Source of the DNA: Gautieria morchelliformis
Lineage: Eukaryota; Basidiomycota; Agaricomycetes; Gomphales; Gomphaceae
Reading direction: 5' to 3'
Assembly (NCBI GenBank): GCA_015179125.1
Contig: WHVA01000010.1
Coordinates: 186,001-250,000 of the forward strand
DNA length: 64,000 nucleotides
Below the pieces are notes generated by a model. That model was given only the letters and a program-made list of their open reading frames with translations. It searched no databases and was not told the origin of the DNA. Shown here piece by piece: positions 31,808-44,312 of the stretch. Numbering within the stretch: position 1 is the stretch's first letter; the number at the start of each line of letters is the position of its first letter. The translations under genes were made by a program, and so were the position numbers.

Positions 31808-33202
31808 ATGGGTATCATTCCCTCTCTTATCCGAGAAGCTAGACCCGCCAAAGCTCTATACGATCCTGCGAGGGATGTACCAGATCTTTCAGACAAGGTC
31901 ATCATTGTGACAGGTACGAAAGTTATCAGTTTCGGTTCACAGTTGGTCTGTGATCCACAATGTCATGCAGGTGGAAATACGGGCATTGGCTATGAAATAG
32001 TAAAGGTACGTGTTTGCTGTGCTGCCCAATGTCCCGACTTTGACGATACGCCAATAATCAAGCAACTTCTCTTAAAGAACGGCAAAGTATACGTGGCAAC
32101 ACGGGATCGAAAAAAGTCGGAAGTCGCAATTGACAAGCTGCAAAATGAAACAGGGAAATTGGCTTATTTCCTACCTTTGGATCTTGCCGACTTGGAGTCA
32201 GTCAAGGCTTCGGCAGATGAATTTAAGAGGCATGTACTGCTGGTCAGTAAGATACTGTATTCAATTTATGCATATGATTATGCAGCAAGGAGACAGAGCT
32301 ACACGTGCTCTTCAACAATGCGTCAGTCGATGCAACTCGCACATTTGTGATTCTTACTTGTATCTTCTAGAGGACTCAGTGAACCGCCCATTGGACAGTT
32401 GACTAAACAGGGTATCGACATGCAATTCGGAGTCAACGTTTTGGGTCAGCTTATACAACGTGGACTTTAGAGTTCACTACAATTTGTTACCAGGACACTA
32501 TCATTTCACCAGTCTTCTCCTCCCCGCTTTGATTGCCGGTGCTCAGTCTTCAGGTGACGGCAAGGCTCGTGTGGTAAATTTGGCGTCCTCTTCACACTTG
32601 TTGACGAACTGCCTGTGGTGGGACACATTCGAAGATGGCCCCGCCAGGAGGTCAAAAAACCTCATGTATCTATACAATCAGAGCAAATTTGTGAGTCGTT
32701 CTTATGTGTATGTATCCGTCCCCGAAACTAATTATACTTAAAGGGAAACGTAGTGTTTTCGCATGAATTAGCAAGACGTTATGGCGAAAAGGGCATTGTA
32801 TCTACAGCCGTCAATCCAGGTTGAATTTGGGATGTCTCTTCCTGTTAGTCGATCTCACGGTAATCCCAGGAATAATCCGAAGCGAGCTTCAGAGGTACTA
32901 TGGAGCAGTAAAGAATTGGGTTCTGGATAATATCCTTCTTTGGGATACTCCGTACGGCGCGATGACGCCCTTATATGCGGGCACAGCTCCTGAGGGGAAG
33001 GATTTCAATGGAATGGTACGAGCTCAATTTTCCTTTCTCCAGGCCGCCTTCAAAACGCCGTTCCGAAATTCATGATGACCAATGCGAATTACAGTATCTC
33101 GTACCGTGGGCTCGCATTGGAAGTGCGCGCAAAGAGACGCACAACCGTGATACGGGAGAAAGGCTTTGGACGTGGCTGGAGGAGAAAACGAAAGGGTTTT
33201 AA
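31808..33202 (+). CDS. Short-chain dehydrogenase/reductase (314 aa)
   Basis: NAD(P)-dependent oxidoreductase of the classical SDR type, close to the retinol dehydrogenase/WW-domain oxidoreductase-like fungal group; substrate not predictable. Exons: 31808-31913, 31971-32005, 32063-32233, 32290-32321, 32371-32444, 32494-32690, 32744-32819, 32870-33015, 33095-33202, total 945 nt in phase. Cofactor motif TGGNTGIG (T35-G42), FLPLDLADL for adenine ring contact, NNAG (113-116), a Ser-rich strand end VVNLASSSH, catalytic YNQSK (Y200, K204), and AVNPG after the active site. All key residues are present. The gene's 3' end lies about 90 bp from the convergent D-lactate dehydrogenase. Confidence 0.93.
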
Positions 33203-33288
33203 TGCAGAGCGTTTGTGATTGGCACGGATTCTCTCAACTACTATCTATGCATATGTATTTCCTCTGAGAGCTTTGTTTACGTCGTGCT

Positions 33289-35897
33289 TCATCTTTTAAC
33301 ACTTGTTTCCAGCGCTTCAGGGTATAACTTCACAAGGTATGCCTCAGTTTTAGTTCATGTATGGCAAGAGAAGGACGGACCTTGCCAGGATTAAACAAGT
33401 TGTATGGATCTAACGCACGCTTCACCGTCTTCATGAGTTCCACAGTACCAGTGCCCAGCTCTTCGTTTAAATACTTCCTCTTACCAAGGCCAACGCCATG
33501 TTCTCCGGTGCCTGGCGAACATGCAGTGCTAGTGACATGAAGCCCAGACAGGACTTACATGTGCCATCAAGGGCCAGTGCGCGCTGTACCATCCTATCTG
33601 ACACTTTGCGAGCCTTCTCGTAGTCTTCCTGTCCCTCCATGAGCATTTGCGCATGGAAATTGCCTATATTCGTGGTTAGTTCTCTCGTGTCCGTATATTG
33701 CTGAAGCTTACCATCTCCCACGTGTCCTACAATGGTGGCCACAAGTCCACTTTCCTCCAAGTCCTTCTTGGTCTGTCAATCGTTGGTATTAGTGCATATG
33801 ACAAGGATGAGACATGATAGATATCAGACCTCATAAATGAGCGTCGGGAGGCGTGAAACAGGGACGCTGTGAGGGGGACAAGGACTATTTATACCTCCAA
33901 ATCAAGAGGCAGAGTAGATTTAGGCACACCACACGTCTGTAGGCCACGATTGACAGCCTGGAAGAAGAGAAATTGTCGAAAAATGGGCATTCTTCCTATC
34001 AGCCCAAAGGTCGGCAGCATCTTCTGGTGATTTCGCAAGTTCATATCCTGTCCCTCCGTGTTTCTCGACAATGGCTTTCACGATGCGTGAGGTCTCTTTA
34101 ATCCCAGCTTGTGATGATCCCTGCAGTTTGATAAACAGGCTATCCTTCTCTGGCCATTTCCGGGAACTTGAGTTATGTCATATGTAGCCATCTTCCTCTG
34201 AGAGGGCGTGTGAGAGGCCATACCTTGCTCCAAATCTGTTTGTTGCGTGCATGAATTTGTCGTCTAGCAACTCCACACACTCTTTCGTGGCAGATCAGAG
34301 GGCTGCTACGCAAGTGTAAACATACGAGAAAAGACATACGGACAGAGGCACCGCTGTTTATCATTTCCCTTACCGCCTCTGTTGCCTGTACAACATCAGG
34401 GAATTGAACCACTGCAACGGTTGTAGGAAGCAGTGGAGCCAAACGCAGAGTTGCTGTCAGAACATAACTATCAACACGCTGCCATTCAATTTATGTTGAT
34501 GTAGCGATCAACCTTCTGTAACAATGCCAAGGCTTCCCTCAGCACCGATGAATAATTTGGTGGTGTCGAAGCCTGCCGAAGATTTCCTGGCTCTTCTACG
34601 AGTTTTTATCACTTCTCCGGAAGGGAGAACGACCGTCTATGCGGGCTCATGAGTGACTGAGGTTCTAAACAATTATGCTTGCTGACCGCATTTAAGAACC
34701 ACTCGCCCTTGGCTGTTCCGTACCGTACCGCATTTGCTGGGAAACTAATTCAATCCTCGAGCCAAAATCATTGACTTATTTACGCACTACCACTGCAACC
34801 AGTAGCTATCATACCGCCGATTGTAGCGCCAGGAGCAGGATCAAGCTGACCCGGTCTCAGCACAATTCTATGCAGTTATCCTGCTGGTAACTCACAGGGA
34901 AGAACAACCCAATGCCTAGCGAAATCAGGACAAAAAGAAATAAAACCATTGTGTGGGACAAGTAAATAAACCTACCCTGCTCCTGAAGTGCAGCGTTGAT
35001 GTCTTGCCATTGACAGCCGGCTTGCACGACAATGTCACTGTCTGCCTCTATATGACGGTATTGCGCATGGAGCTGGAGAAAGGGTGACGTTGTACAGATC
35101 ACGAACCATTTATCTGAATGATCTTGTCCATTCCCGCCAGGTTCACGCAGATGCCACCAACAGGGTGCTTATAAGAGGTGACGGCGTCAGGTATTGCATC
35201 CGTTGCAGCTGCACTATTATCTCACCGCGATGAATTGGCCCTCTAAACTCGTCCCACCCGAATAAGCCACCACAGGCATTTTATATCGGTTAGCAATTTT
35301 TACGACTTCTGCTACGTCTTCTGTGCTCTTTACAAAGACCTATGCGCATACGCGGTGATTTCCAATGACAATGTAGAGGGGCAACAATTGAGAAAGTGCT
35401 ACTCACTACGACACTGTGTGGATGGCCTATATGTTGTGTTCTAGATTTCCTAGTCTACTGAGTTCAACTGAAGCACACTAACCTGGATGATATGAATTCA
35501 TTGTCGAGAACCCATGACTCTCCAGCACCTCAGGGTCCGTCGAAACAATACCTCTAGGAGAAAACACTTCTCGTAGTTCTTTGATTCCCTTCTGGAAGTC
35601 GTGAGGAGAACCATACTTGGGAGACTCCAGATAGTCGTGCTGGATGGGTTCTTTGCTGGCTAGAGTGTAGCCTAGTATACCACTGGCCACCGAACTTGAG
35701 AGAACAGCAAACAGGAGAGGGCCGTGACGACTCCACGATGGCTTCTGTGTAGAGCTCGTCGCCAAACAACGGACCCCATTACTCAAGGCCAATGGGAGCA
35801 AAGATCTCCGAAAATGAATCCCGGTTGTGAATCGAAACAAAGCCCGAGAACCTGAGGTCGTCACTTGAAACATCCGCCAGATGGGTGGCCTCGACAT
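33289..35897 (-). CDS. DLD1: FAD-linked D-lactate dehydrogenase (cytochrome), mitochondrial
   Basis: Oxidises D-lactate to pyruvate and passes electrons to cytochrome c. Starts at 35897 with an Arg/Ser-rich mitochondrial presequence ([10 protein letters not shown]..) and a hydrophobic segment near residues 60-80. The first exon ends at 35482. At least nine exons follow. FAD-binding: [57 protein letters not shown]-like. The C-terminal domain has VCVPVSRLP, GHVGDGNFHAQM and [17 protein letters not shown], ending [10 protein letters not shown] then LYPEALE at 33289. The GHVGDGNFH and GEHGVG motifs are characteristic. All splice junctions I checked keep phase. Divergent from the aminotransferase gene. 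Confidence 0.9.
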
Positions 35898-36100
35898 GAA
35901 GGTTCTTTAGCTCTTACGAGTCAATCCATCCTTGGTTACAGGTACCGCCACTAGCGACCGAGATTCGACCACGGCCCGAAGTCCAGCGCGTAAACAAAAT
36001 AGGTAGTGACAGCGCGCTGGATGCAGGGCAGGGCCTAAGACTGCTGACAAATCCTGGGACAGTAAATTCAAAATGGCTGCCCTTCGGTACAGACTGGCTC
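35898..36100. promoter_or_regulatory. Divergent promoter region, D-LDH / aminotransferase
   Basis: 203 bp between the two start codons. Shared regulation is possible but not shown by any motif I can name. Confidence 0.45.
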
Positions 36101-37624
36101 ATGCAGTCAAATCAACCCCACCGCCCCCGTACGTCTGTTGATTCTATATTATATGGGGCGCCCTGTATTTCTGACCCTGACCTGCTTTCTAGAATTGCCC
36201 TCGCCAAGGCATGGGGCACCGCGTATAATTCCACGCCGTCCAAACCGCTCATAGATCTTTCACAAGGCGTTCCCGGAATACCACCTCCTCAAGAAGTTTT
36301 GGACGCTGTTGCCGAAGCATCTCGTAAGTCTGAGTATTGTGGCTACGGGCCCATCAATGGGGAATTATCTATGCGGAATGCCTTGGTGGAGGAAATGAAG
36401 GTAGTATATGGGCCCGATGCTGATATAACAAACAATGACGTGTCATTAACTGCGGGGTGCAACATGAGTTTCATGGCCGTAGCGATGGCTCTTGCGGAGC
36501 CTGGTGATGAAGTGATTCTTCCTGTTCCTTGGTATACATCTCAGGTTGCCGCATTCGCTAAATACTCATGTCTACTGGTATTCCGACAGGTACTTCAATC
36601 ATCAGTGAAGATTCTTGTGCGCTCTTAACTTGTTTGATCGCTTACGTCGGCTCGCCAATTACCATATCAGAATGACTTTACAAATGCTGGGCGTTCGTGC
36701 CGTTCCTCTCTCCTGCCATGCTTCCGATGGATTTATGCCATCCGTGTTGGATTGTGCAACACTGATTACTCCACGCACTCGAGCTATAGTTCTTGTCACT
36801 CCCAATAACCCAGTTCGTATCGTTGATGAAACCACTCTTTTGCTTATCTTGACCCCTTTCCAGACAGGTGCAATATATTCTCCCGCACTGTTGTCGTCAT
36901 TTGCCATGCTGGCAAAAGAGCGCGGAATTGCACTCATTGTTGACGAGACCTACCGAGACTTAATTCCCTCGGGTCCGCCCCACAAACTCTTCAGCCCACT
37001 TGCGTCCACACCCATTTGGGAGTGGAGGACAAATTTCATACATCTATTCTCGTTTTCGAAGAGTTACTGTGTCCCAGGCCACCGCCTCGGAGCGGTAATA
37101 GCGTCTCCTATATGTCTTGATCAGATAAATACCGTGTTGGATTGCATGCAGGCGAGTAGTATATTCGGTGCTTCCACAGTAGATATACTTACCTTGTCCA
37201 CCAGATTTGTCCACCTAGACCCATTCAAATTGCACTTTCCCCGCTTCTTGCGAAACTTCGCCCATTCATTCAGGCTACTACACAGTCGCTGGTCAAACGT
37301 CATGACTTGTTCCGGTCCATTCTTCCACGGGGATGGATTATAGGATCCCAGGGTGGTTACTACGCCTTCGTACGACACCCTTTCGAAGGCGTACCGGCTC
37401 TTGAGGTCAGCATGAAGCTCGCAAAAGAAATTGGAATTGTAACCCTGCCTGCATCTTTCTTTGGGCTTGGAAATCACATTCCGGGCACACAGGCTGTGGA
37501 ACGAGCCGATCATGATGGCGATATGTGGATCAGATTTTCTATTGCCAATGTTAACGAAGAGAGCTTGCGAAAGGTGGGAGAAAGATTGACCGAGTGTGGT
37601 CGAACTTTCGACGTCATACAATAA
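36101..37624 (+). CDS. PLP-dependent class I/II aminotransferase (431 aa)
   Basis: Fold-type I aminotransferase; amino acid substrate unknown. Exons 36101-36531, 36590-36604 (15 nt only), 36671-36812, 36864-37151 and 37205-37624, total 1296 nt in phase. Motifs: SQGVPGIPPP, YCGYGPINGELSMRNAL, TAGCNMSF (phosphate-binding region), NNPTG, VDETY (D223 and Y226) and SFSKSYCVPGHRLG with the Schiff-base lysine K262 and the phosphate-binding R270. The last intron (37152-37204) seems to have a GC donor (CAG|GCGAGT). No signal for an organelle is obvious. The 15-nt exon and GC donor would confuse automatic annotation. Confidence 0.9.
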
Positions 37625-38398
37625 TGTGCTGTAGGCCTAGAGAACGCCGTGTTGACCTAGAGAAACCGTGCCGGCGAACTTCAGAGTTGTTGAATGTGTT
37701 CATACAATTAGTATCTGGGAACTCTTTGCTCTTAAACCTTGCCCTTGCTTTGCCCTTTCAGCGACGGTCGCGGTCGGTTTGAGAAGCGAATGGCGGCGAT
37801 GGTGGGTTGCCTCCTGGGGATGAGAGCGCTGGGGTGGGGTGTGGCGGCGGAGGCGCGGGGATGGGGGAGATTCTTGTCCTTGCAGTATGTACACCAACAG
37901 GAGGCAAGGTCGTAGACAGGTTACCCGGGCTCGCTGAACGTATTGAGCAGACAAATGAAACAAGCGAAAGGGGAATTCCTCGATAGAGTTTGCCTTCCCA
38001 AACTCTGTCAGATTGAAGCGAGAGAATAGAGAAGATATGCTACGGCAAAATTACAAGTCCAAGGAAGTAGTGGTCATAGGAAGAGAGAGGATATTGGTCA
38101 GCTTAGCACGCAACTCTTGTCGCCTGCTCAGTTGAATAGGCTGTAACGTGCCTCCGACACCCGTCACACTGTCCCACTAGACATTAACACGACAAGCGTG
38201 CCGATACTGGGTAGAATCGGGACAGTACGTCCGAAAGAACATGGCTTGCTTACAGTTTCCTCTTCACACCCACCGGATAGCGTCATCCCTCTTCATGACG
38301 AATTTGAGAGTTCAGCCGACGAGTGAAACGGTCGGAGTAGGCCTTCAAACGCGAAGTAAAACCGGGAACTCCAACGGTTCTCTTCGTCTAATTAATAT
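37625..38398. other. Intergenic, no gene recognised
   Basis: Convergent gap between the aminotransferase and the F-box gene. A purine/GC-rich part around 37790-37870 has open frames but no motif. Confidence 0.5.
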
Positions 38399-40154
38399 TC
38401 AACCGCAAAGATGGGCTGGCTGGGTACTAACCACTGGGGATTCCGAAGGCGACAACTGCAATGGCTGTGGTCCCGACCGAAAGTCTTCTAGCTCTTTCTC
38501 GAGCTCGCTTACTCGAGATCTCTCCTCGGCTCGGAGAGTTAGTAACATAGGGAGATACGTTTTGACCCTACTCCATCCCTCGCTCCGGTGCTCTATTTCA
38601 TGAGCCTTTTCCGAGTCGATCGCATCCTGGAGAACTGGGTCCAACGCAACACCGGCTACGACCTGGAGAGGCGTGCTAGATGGGAAAGGACATATGCGAC
38701 TAAGGAAGATAGCCACTGTATTCTCGTCTTCGATTGGAGAGGTTCCAAAGTCAAGAATACGGAGTTGGGCGAACGGTGTCGGCACTGATAAAGACGGTGG
38801 GGGTTTGGTGGCATCGACGTAAAGGCCAAGCTCCTCCAACTTCGGGCAATGCTCTGTCAAAGACAGGAGCGCAGCGAGCGTTAAACCTGGTGTCTCCAAC
38901 CACAGTGGCTCATCATTGAGGTATAAGGCAACCATACTTGGCCACCTACTGGCAAAGGTCTCTACATCGGCATCCGTGATAGAGAGGGGTGCATTGAAAG
39001 TTAACGTGAGGTGAGTAATAGTGGGACAAGAGAGGACCGGTTCAAATGTCGCCAAGCTGATATAGTGTGATTCAGGCACCACCTCAAGCGTATTCGTATG
39101 CAAATCCAAGTATATATGAGTGAGATTATGGGAAATGGTGGAGCATAGTGTGAAAAATCGTTGAACATCAGATGGAGGAACCAGGCGAAGTGATCGCACG
39201 TAGAACATCTTCAGATGGCGCGGGAAGGACGACGACTCCATGAACTCAATTGCATCCTGTATATTGACCTCCAGGGAGAGGTCGACAAGAGCCGGAAAGG
39301 GTCTGTCGCATGCCGAAATTTCAAAAGTGTGAACATTAGCCGCATCACCTTGTCCTTGATCAATGTACTCCCATTGTAAGACCTCCAGGCATGGCGACGG
39401 GGCGAGGGCAGAGATCACGGCAGACGAAAGCCAATACCGCGGCAGAACGACCTTCTTCAACTGTCGTGCGCCGCATAACAGGTTAACCAATGCATTTTGC
39501 ACATGGACAACCGAAAACGATGCGCGGATATCCAACAATGTGAGACGGGGCAAACGGACAGCGGCCTCTATGAGGAAACACCGCGCTTCCATGAACCCCT
39601 CAGCGGCCACAAAGGGTTCATCTATGCGGGCAACCAATCCCGTAAGATTTGGGTGCATGAACAGGATCGCCTGATTGAGATTCTTCGTGTGCCAAGCAAG
39701 ATGCTGAAGGTGCGGGAGCAACGTAATCGTCGGGCGCGTCCTGGCGACTTCCGCAAAGACAGACGCGTCAATAATGGGTGGTCCATCAGGTTCACAATAG
39801 TTTAGTCTCCGAATTCTCCATGCATAGAATTCAAACCGCAGCCAGTCCGATGGCAGGACAAAGCGCGAAAATAACCACTGGGGCACGCGTTGTCAGCGTG
39901 TGACTAGTGTTGTAGTCCATCAAGCCACGCACACGAGAGGTACCACACGAGTCATCTGTCTTGTGCATTGGAGCCAATAGTTTCAATAAAATGAGGGGGC
40001 CATGGATACATCTCCATAGCTCGTTGAGAGAGGGATTGAGCCATGCTCTGCAGACGATAGCACATGCTGCATTATTAGCCTTGTCCATGCAACAAAATAT
40101 CAGGCTTAGAAGCTCGGGGCTACGGAGAACACGCCAGGCCACCGTAGTGTCCAT
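38399..40154 (-). CDS. F-box domain protein (566 aa)
   Basis: Exons 40154-39933 and 39877-38399 with a 55-nt GTGCGT...CCCCAG intron; 1701 nt in phase. Residues about 12-50 form an F-box (SPELLSLIFCCM..AACAIVCRAWLNPSLNELWR), which would bind Skp1 in an SCF ubiquitin ligase. The rest is a long leucine-rich region typical of the expanded Agaricomycete F-box families (repeated hLxxLxL strands, for example LPRLTLLDIR, CPTITHLTLTF, CPKLEELGLYV), likely for substrate binding. A C-terminal coiled coil (LRAEERSRVSELEKELEDF) follows. A partial, inverted, broken copy lies at 63590-64000. Substrate unknown. Confidence 0.88.
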
Positions 40155-41089
40155 GGCCGTAGGTCAACTTGTTTGGTGAGTCACGTGACTCGCATTACCC
40201 TCCAATGTTTGATCCTATTTGCGGTCCTTTACTCCTATTGTACTTATTTCCTTCGGCAGCCGTGGACCTGGACCGCTATGGGTGCCAAGTCGAAGTAGCC
40301 GAAGTTAGCGACGTGCCGAGTACAGTAATTAATTGCGCCGAGCTTGAGCGGGGCATACAGCTTAAACTTTTGGCCTCCGCGACATATACGCGTCATATGA
40401 GCGGATCTATAAGGGTCCAACTTGTGCATTGTGCGCATACATACCTACCTGCTCAATTCACCAGGTGAAGCGATGCCCTCCGATGATGGAGGTCGAACGA
40501 CGGTATGTGGGTGCGTATGGTAAGTTTTGTATTTGGATCAAACTGCCGGTCGTTCGATAGTCTGGATTGATAACTGACAGCTGCTGACCAAGCTCAGTGC
40601 CTAATCCGTGGCGTCGTGGTTGCTTCCGCCCATTCTACAGGAAACAATACACGGAGTGCCGTGCATGTCGAGAGCGTCGCTCTCCCCCTCCTCTTCTTCG
40701 TCTGCGTCTTGTACCTCCTCTATATTCACATCCCCAACGGCCGGTCCCTCGTCTGCGCCCGCGGGGCCTGGGCCTGATTCGTTGACGTCCGTGATGTGTT
40801 GAGTTAGGTTGGCATGGCATTTATATACATTGGATCGCCAATATGAATATTGTATCTTGACAATTGAAATCCTGGCCTTGATGAATTTCAGAGTTGACGA
40901 CGCTCACGCACCGTAGCCAGATCCCGATCCTATGGATTTCGACAGATCAACTCAGCGTCGAGCTGTGGGCGGTCACTGCTCTCAACTCCGAACTCACTGC
41001 CATCCCAGAATGTTATAAGGGTCCCTCGATGGACCTTTCCTTTATATCCATATCTTGACCCTAGTCATTTTCCAGTACAAAACCGCCAC
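40155..41089. other. Intergenic region, F-box / DUF6533 divergent pair
   Basis: No gene recognised. A Ser/Pro-coding frame near 40608-40802 is open but featureless. TTTATATCC at 41041-41049 is a plausible TATA element 40-50 bp before the start at 41090. Confidence 0.45.
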
Positions 41090-42787
41090 ATGTCCTCTCA
41101 ACAAAGTGTGGATATTCAGGTTGTGTCAGATAAGTGAGTAGGTTGGGCCATTCAGTGGGGTAGAACCTGACAATCTAGAAGTCTGGCTATTGCCTATGTG
41201 AACGTTGCTAATCTCGGTGTGTAAGGAGTAATCATGGACTATGACCGTCTCCCTTATCCAAGCAGCACTCTTCACCTATGATACTCTCTTGACCCTCCCG
41301 TCCGAGATTACCCATATCTGGCAACGAGGAGTCAGATTAGGAACTGTCCTTTACTTGCTCGCTCGCTACCCTGCCTTCCTTATGTTTATTATTTCGGTAT
41401 ACTTAGATCTAGCAAACATCCCACTCGAGGTGAGTGGGTTTAACCGTGAACGCAGGTTGCTCACATACATATCCAGTATGGCATTTGTGTTCTTTTATAC
41501 ATAATCTGATACCGAGGCAGTCTGTGCAATCAGTTGGCTCATATCCAAGGTTTTCTCGCCATTGTGATACTTCCAGGTGTAGAAGGTAACTATATACCGG
41601 TAAAAGTCCTCAATCATAGACTTACATAGCCCCCTTGTAGGACTCTTATGGGCGCGAGTATACGCCATGTCCCAGCACAATCAAGGGATGCGGTGGGTGC
41701 TTGGAGCCCTCGGTCTTCTTCTGTATATGGGCAATTTTGGTGCGGGAGTGGTACGCGCACTCACCCTTTCAAGTTCAAGTTTCCCATTAATATATCCTCA
41801 AACACAATGCCGTATTACAGGTTAGTGCTGTCAAAAACACGTGCAGCGTCACAGCTCAGGATCTGGATGCTCTAATTCTGTGAGTGACGACAGCAGTTAT
41901 CTTGAAACATGTCCTTATATCACTATGTCAGAGGTGAGAAATTCTCATGTTCAGTTGCAGTTTAACAGACCATTTATTCCTAGCGGAAACAATAAGTGAT
42001 GTTTTCCTTATACTTTTTGACACATTGGTCGTTGTGACACTATACAATACCCTTGGACTCGTGAGGCGCTCAAGGGAGTTTCAGATGCTGCCTCGAAAGT
42101 CATTGACCGAAACTTTGGCTGAACAAGGTAGGTTAGTTAACTCATCCTTACACTATGAAATTGCTCATTGCTAGTCTAGGTCTCATAAGATATGGGTATA
42201 TACTTTCTGACCCGCCGTTGAACTTTCTATCTAATACCGACTCAGAATTGTACTGAGCATAACATTAGCATCTGGCATCTCTACTAAGGTACTGTGTGGT
42301 GTCCAATTTATGAGATGTATCGAGAACTGAGTATAGCAGGTTTTGAGAGTAAGTCCATTGCACGCATACACTTAGACTTCCAGTTACACACAGGGTCAAT
42401 AGCCCAGCATTTCATCAATCCTTATAAGCGTGCAGGACAGGTCAGATCCAAGGAGCCTAGATAATAAGATATATGACTAATGCTACATGTAGTCTGTCTG
42501 TCATCGTTATTTGTCGCTGTCATCTTGCTCTTCAAGAGAGGGTTGCTCACCCTAATGGCACCACCCATTCTGCACATCATCCCGTAACGAGCTTTCGTGC
42601 AGCTGCAGCGCAGATTCACAATTCACTCATGGAGGAATTCGGCGATCTGAGTGTCAGCGAGACTCGAGTCCCAGAATCTCACGAGCCGGACGCCCCCTCT
42701 TCTACTGAGGTGGCGGGCATCGAGCTTGAGGAAATCCCTCGCGGAAGGGAGCTTGGGAGTACTGTAGACGGTATTCCTCCCCGGTGA
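41090..42787 (+). CDS. DUF6533-type multipass membrane protein
   Basis: This family is common and highly duplicated in Agaricomycetes and has no known function. The ATG at 41090 opens a short exon (MSSQQSVDIQVVSDK), then SLAIAYVNVANL, then the DUF6533 core LFTYDTLLTLPSEITHIWQRGVRLGTVLYLLARY (about 41270-41380). Later exons give CNQLAHIQGFLAIVIL, WARVYAMSQHNQGMRWVLGALGLLLY, ETISDVFLILFDTLVVVTLYNTLG, and an acidic soluble tail ending at 42787. About seven membrane segments are expected. I could follow most introns but not all, so exon borders between 41400 and 42600 are uncertain. Confidence 0.78.
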
Positions 42788-43115
42788 GGTCTGTGCTGAA
42801 CCGTTATTTGGTAAGCCATTCCTGTTCTTTTGATGGATCATACCTTCTTGCGACTCAAGACAATACCCTTGTAGTGGCGGCGTCCACGGGCGAGGTATCA
42901 ATAGAGGAGTGATACGTGTCTGGGGGTATGACAGAGAGGAAGAGTAGGTGGAAGGCATCATGTGTAGGCATGGAAGAAAGAGGTGTCCTACCTGATCATC
43001 CATATATATGGCGCGCAACGAATAATGGTACTATTTTGTTAAAGGTATATTTATAAGTGAGCGACAGATTGTTTCGAATCACGAAACTTTTGAAGTATCA
43101 GAGGTTGACCTTGAT

Positions 43116-44266
43116 GGGCTGCAGGGGCATCCACACGCGGCCACGAGGATAACTGCGTTGGGCCATTTCTGGTGATCTTCTTTGCGGCGCGGCGACATCC
43201 AGACCTAGTCATTTAGCACATGGTCGGTGAGACACCATGACGCTGTCAGCTCAGTGGCCTTAGCGTGCAGAGCTAGTAACAAGGAAAGGGAACCACTGTC
43301 TGAGACCTCTCACGAGAAACCATTGTCCTGGTGATCTTCTTTGTGGAGTGGCGACATCTAGCCATCTAGCACCTCCGTGGCTTTGGCGTGAAGAGCCTGA
43401 TCTCGTTCTTCTTCCCGTTGGATGCTGGGGCTCAAGCCTTAACAACAAGGTACAATACACCCTCGTCCAAAGCCTTTGCGCCCCTTGTGGGATAGCCAAG
43501 TCGAGCCCATGCAGGACTGACGCCACGAGGAAGCAGCATTGCACCGCGGCCGTATTTTCGGGCCAGCCGCCGCGGAGCTGGACTTTCCCCTCCCCCTTCC
43601 CCTCTGGAGGTGACGCGACATGAAAGGATATCTCATGGCCCATCGTCTTGGGCCACCCTGAAGGGAGTGAACCCGCTCTTCCCTTTGGCGCTGCATCCGA
43701 GATTTAGCTAATGTTAGTAGGAAGTCGCGAGGAGCGAAGAGACACTCAAGCAGAGAACGGTTGACTTAGGCGGCTCATGCCCAGCGAAGCCACACTGGCA
43801 GGAACGGACATTTCAAGTTCTCCGTGGCCATATCAGCTGACGCCCCCGTGGAGATCCTCAACAAGATGCAGCACACCTGCGCCCAACGCGTTGCCGGCGC
43901 CCCTTGAGGCATAACCAAGTCGCAAGTCGAGCCCATGCAGGACTGACGCCACAAGGAACACCCGTGCACTGCACCGCGGGCGTCACGGTATTTTTGAGCC
44001 GTCCGTCGCGGAGGTGGAACGTTCCCCTCACTGGCAGGCTCGCCCCCCGGGCCTTCCCACGGCGCATGGCATGGCTCGTGCACCAATTAACGTAGGGACC
44101 ACCCCGCTCCTAAACTGACAAAAAATGCACCGCCATGAGTCAAGCTATTGATTACCCTCTCGACGATATCGGGATAGTTGGTGGAGCTTGTGGGCGTGCC
44201 CGCCGCCCCGCTGATTCGAGGAACGTGCACTGGATGAATCCGACGAGGAACTTGAATGGCCACGCC
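43116..44266. repeat. Duplicated repeat, copy A (~1.15 kb)
   Basis: Starts GGGCTGCAGGGG and ends at GAATGGCCACGCC. The same sequence, with a deletion of about 150 bp and small changes, is at 53429-54430 in the same orientation. Internal sub-repeats exist (GAGCCCATGCAGGACTGACGCC occurs at about 43505 and 43930; the GATCTTCTTTG..GGCGACATC block is also doubled). Open frames on both strands have no recognisable domain. Nothing is recognised in 42788-43115. Confidence 0.9.
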
Positions 44267-44312
44267 AAAAAAGATGGCAGGCTGAGGTTGACAGGCGGTG
44301 TTGTGACTTGCG

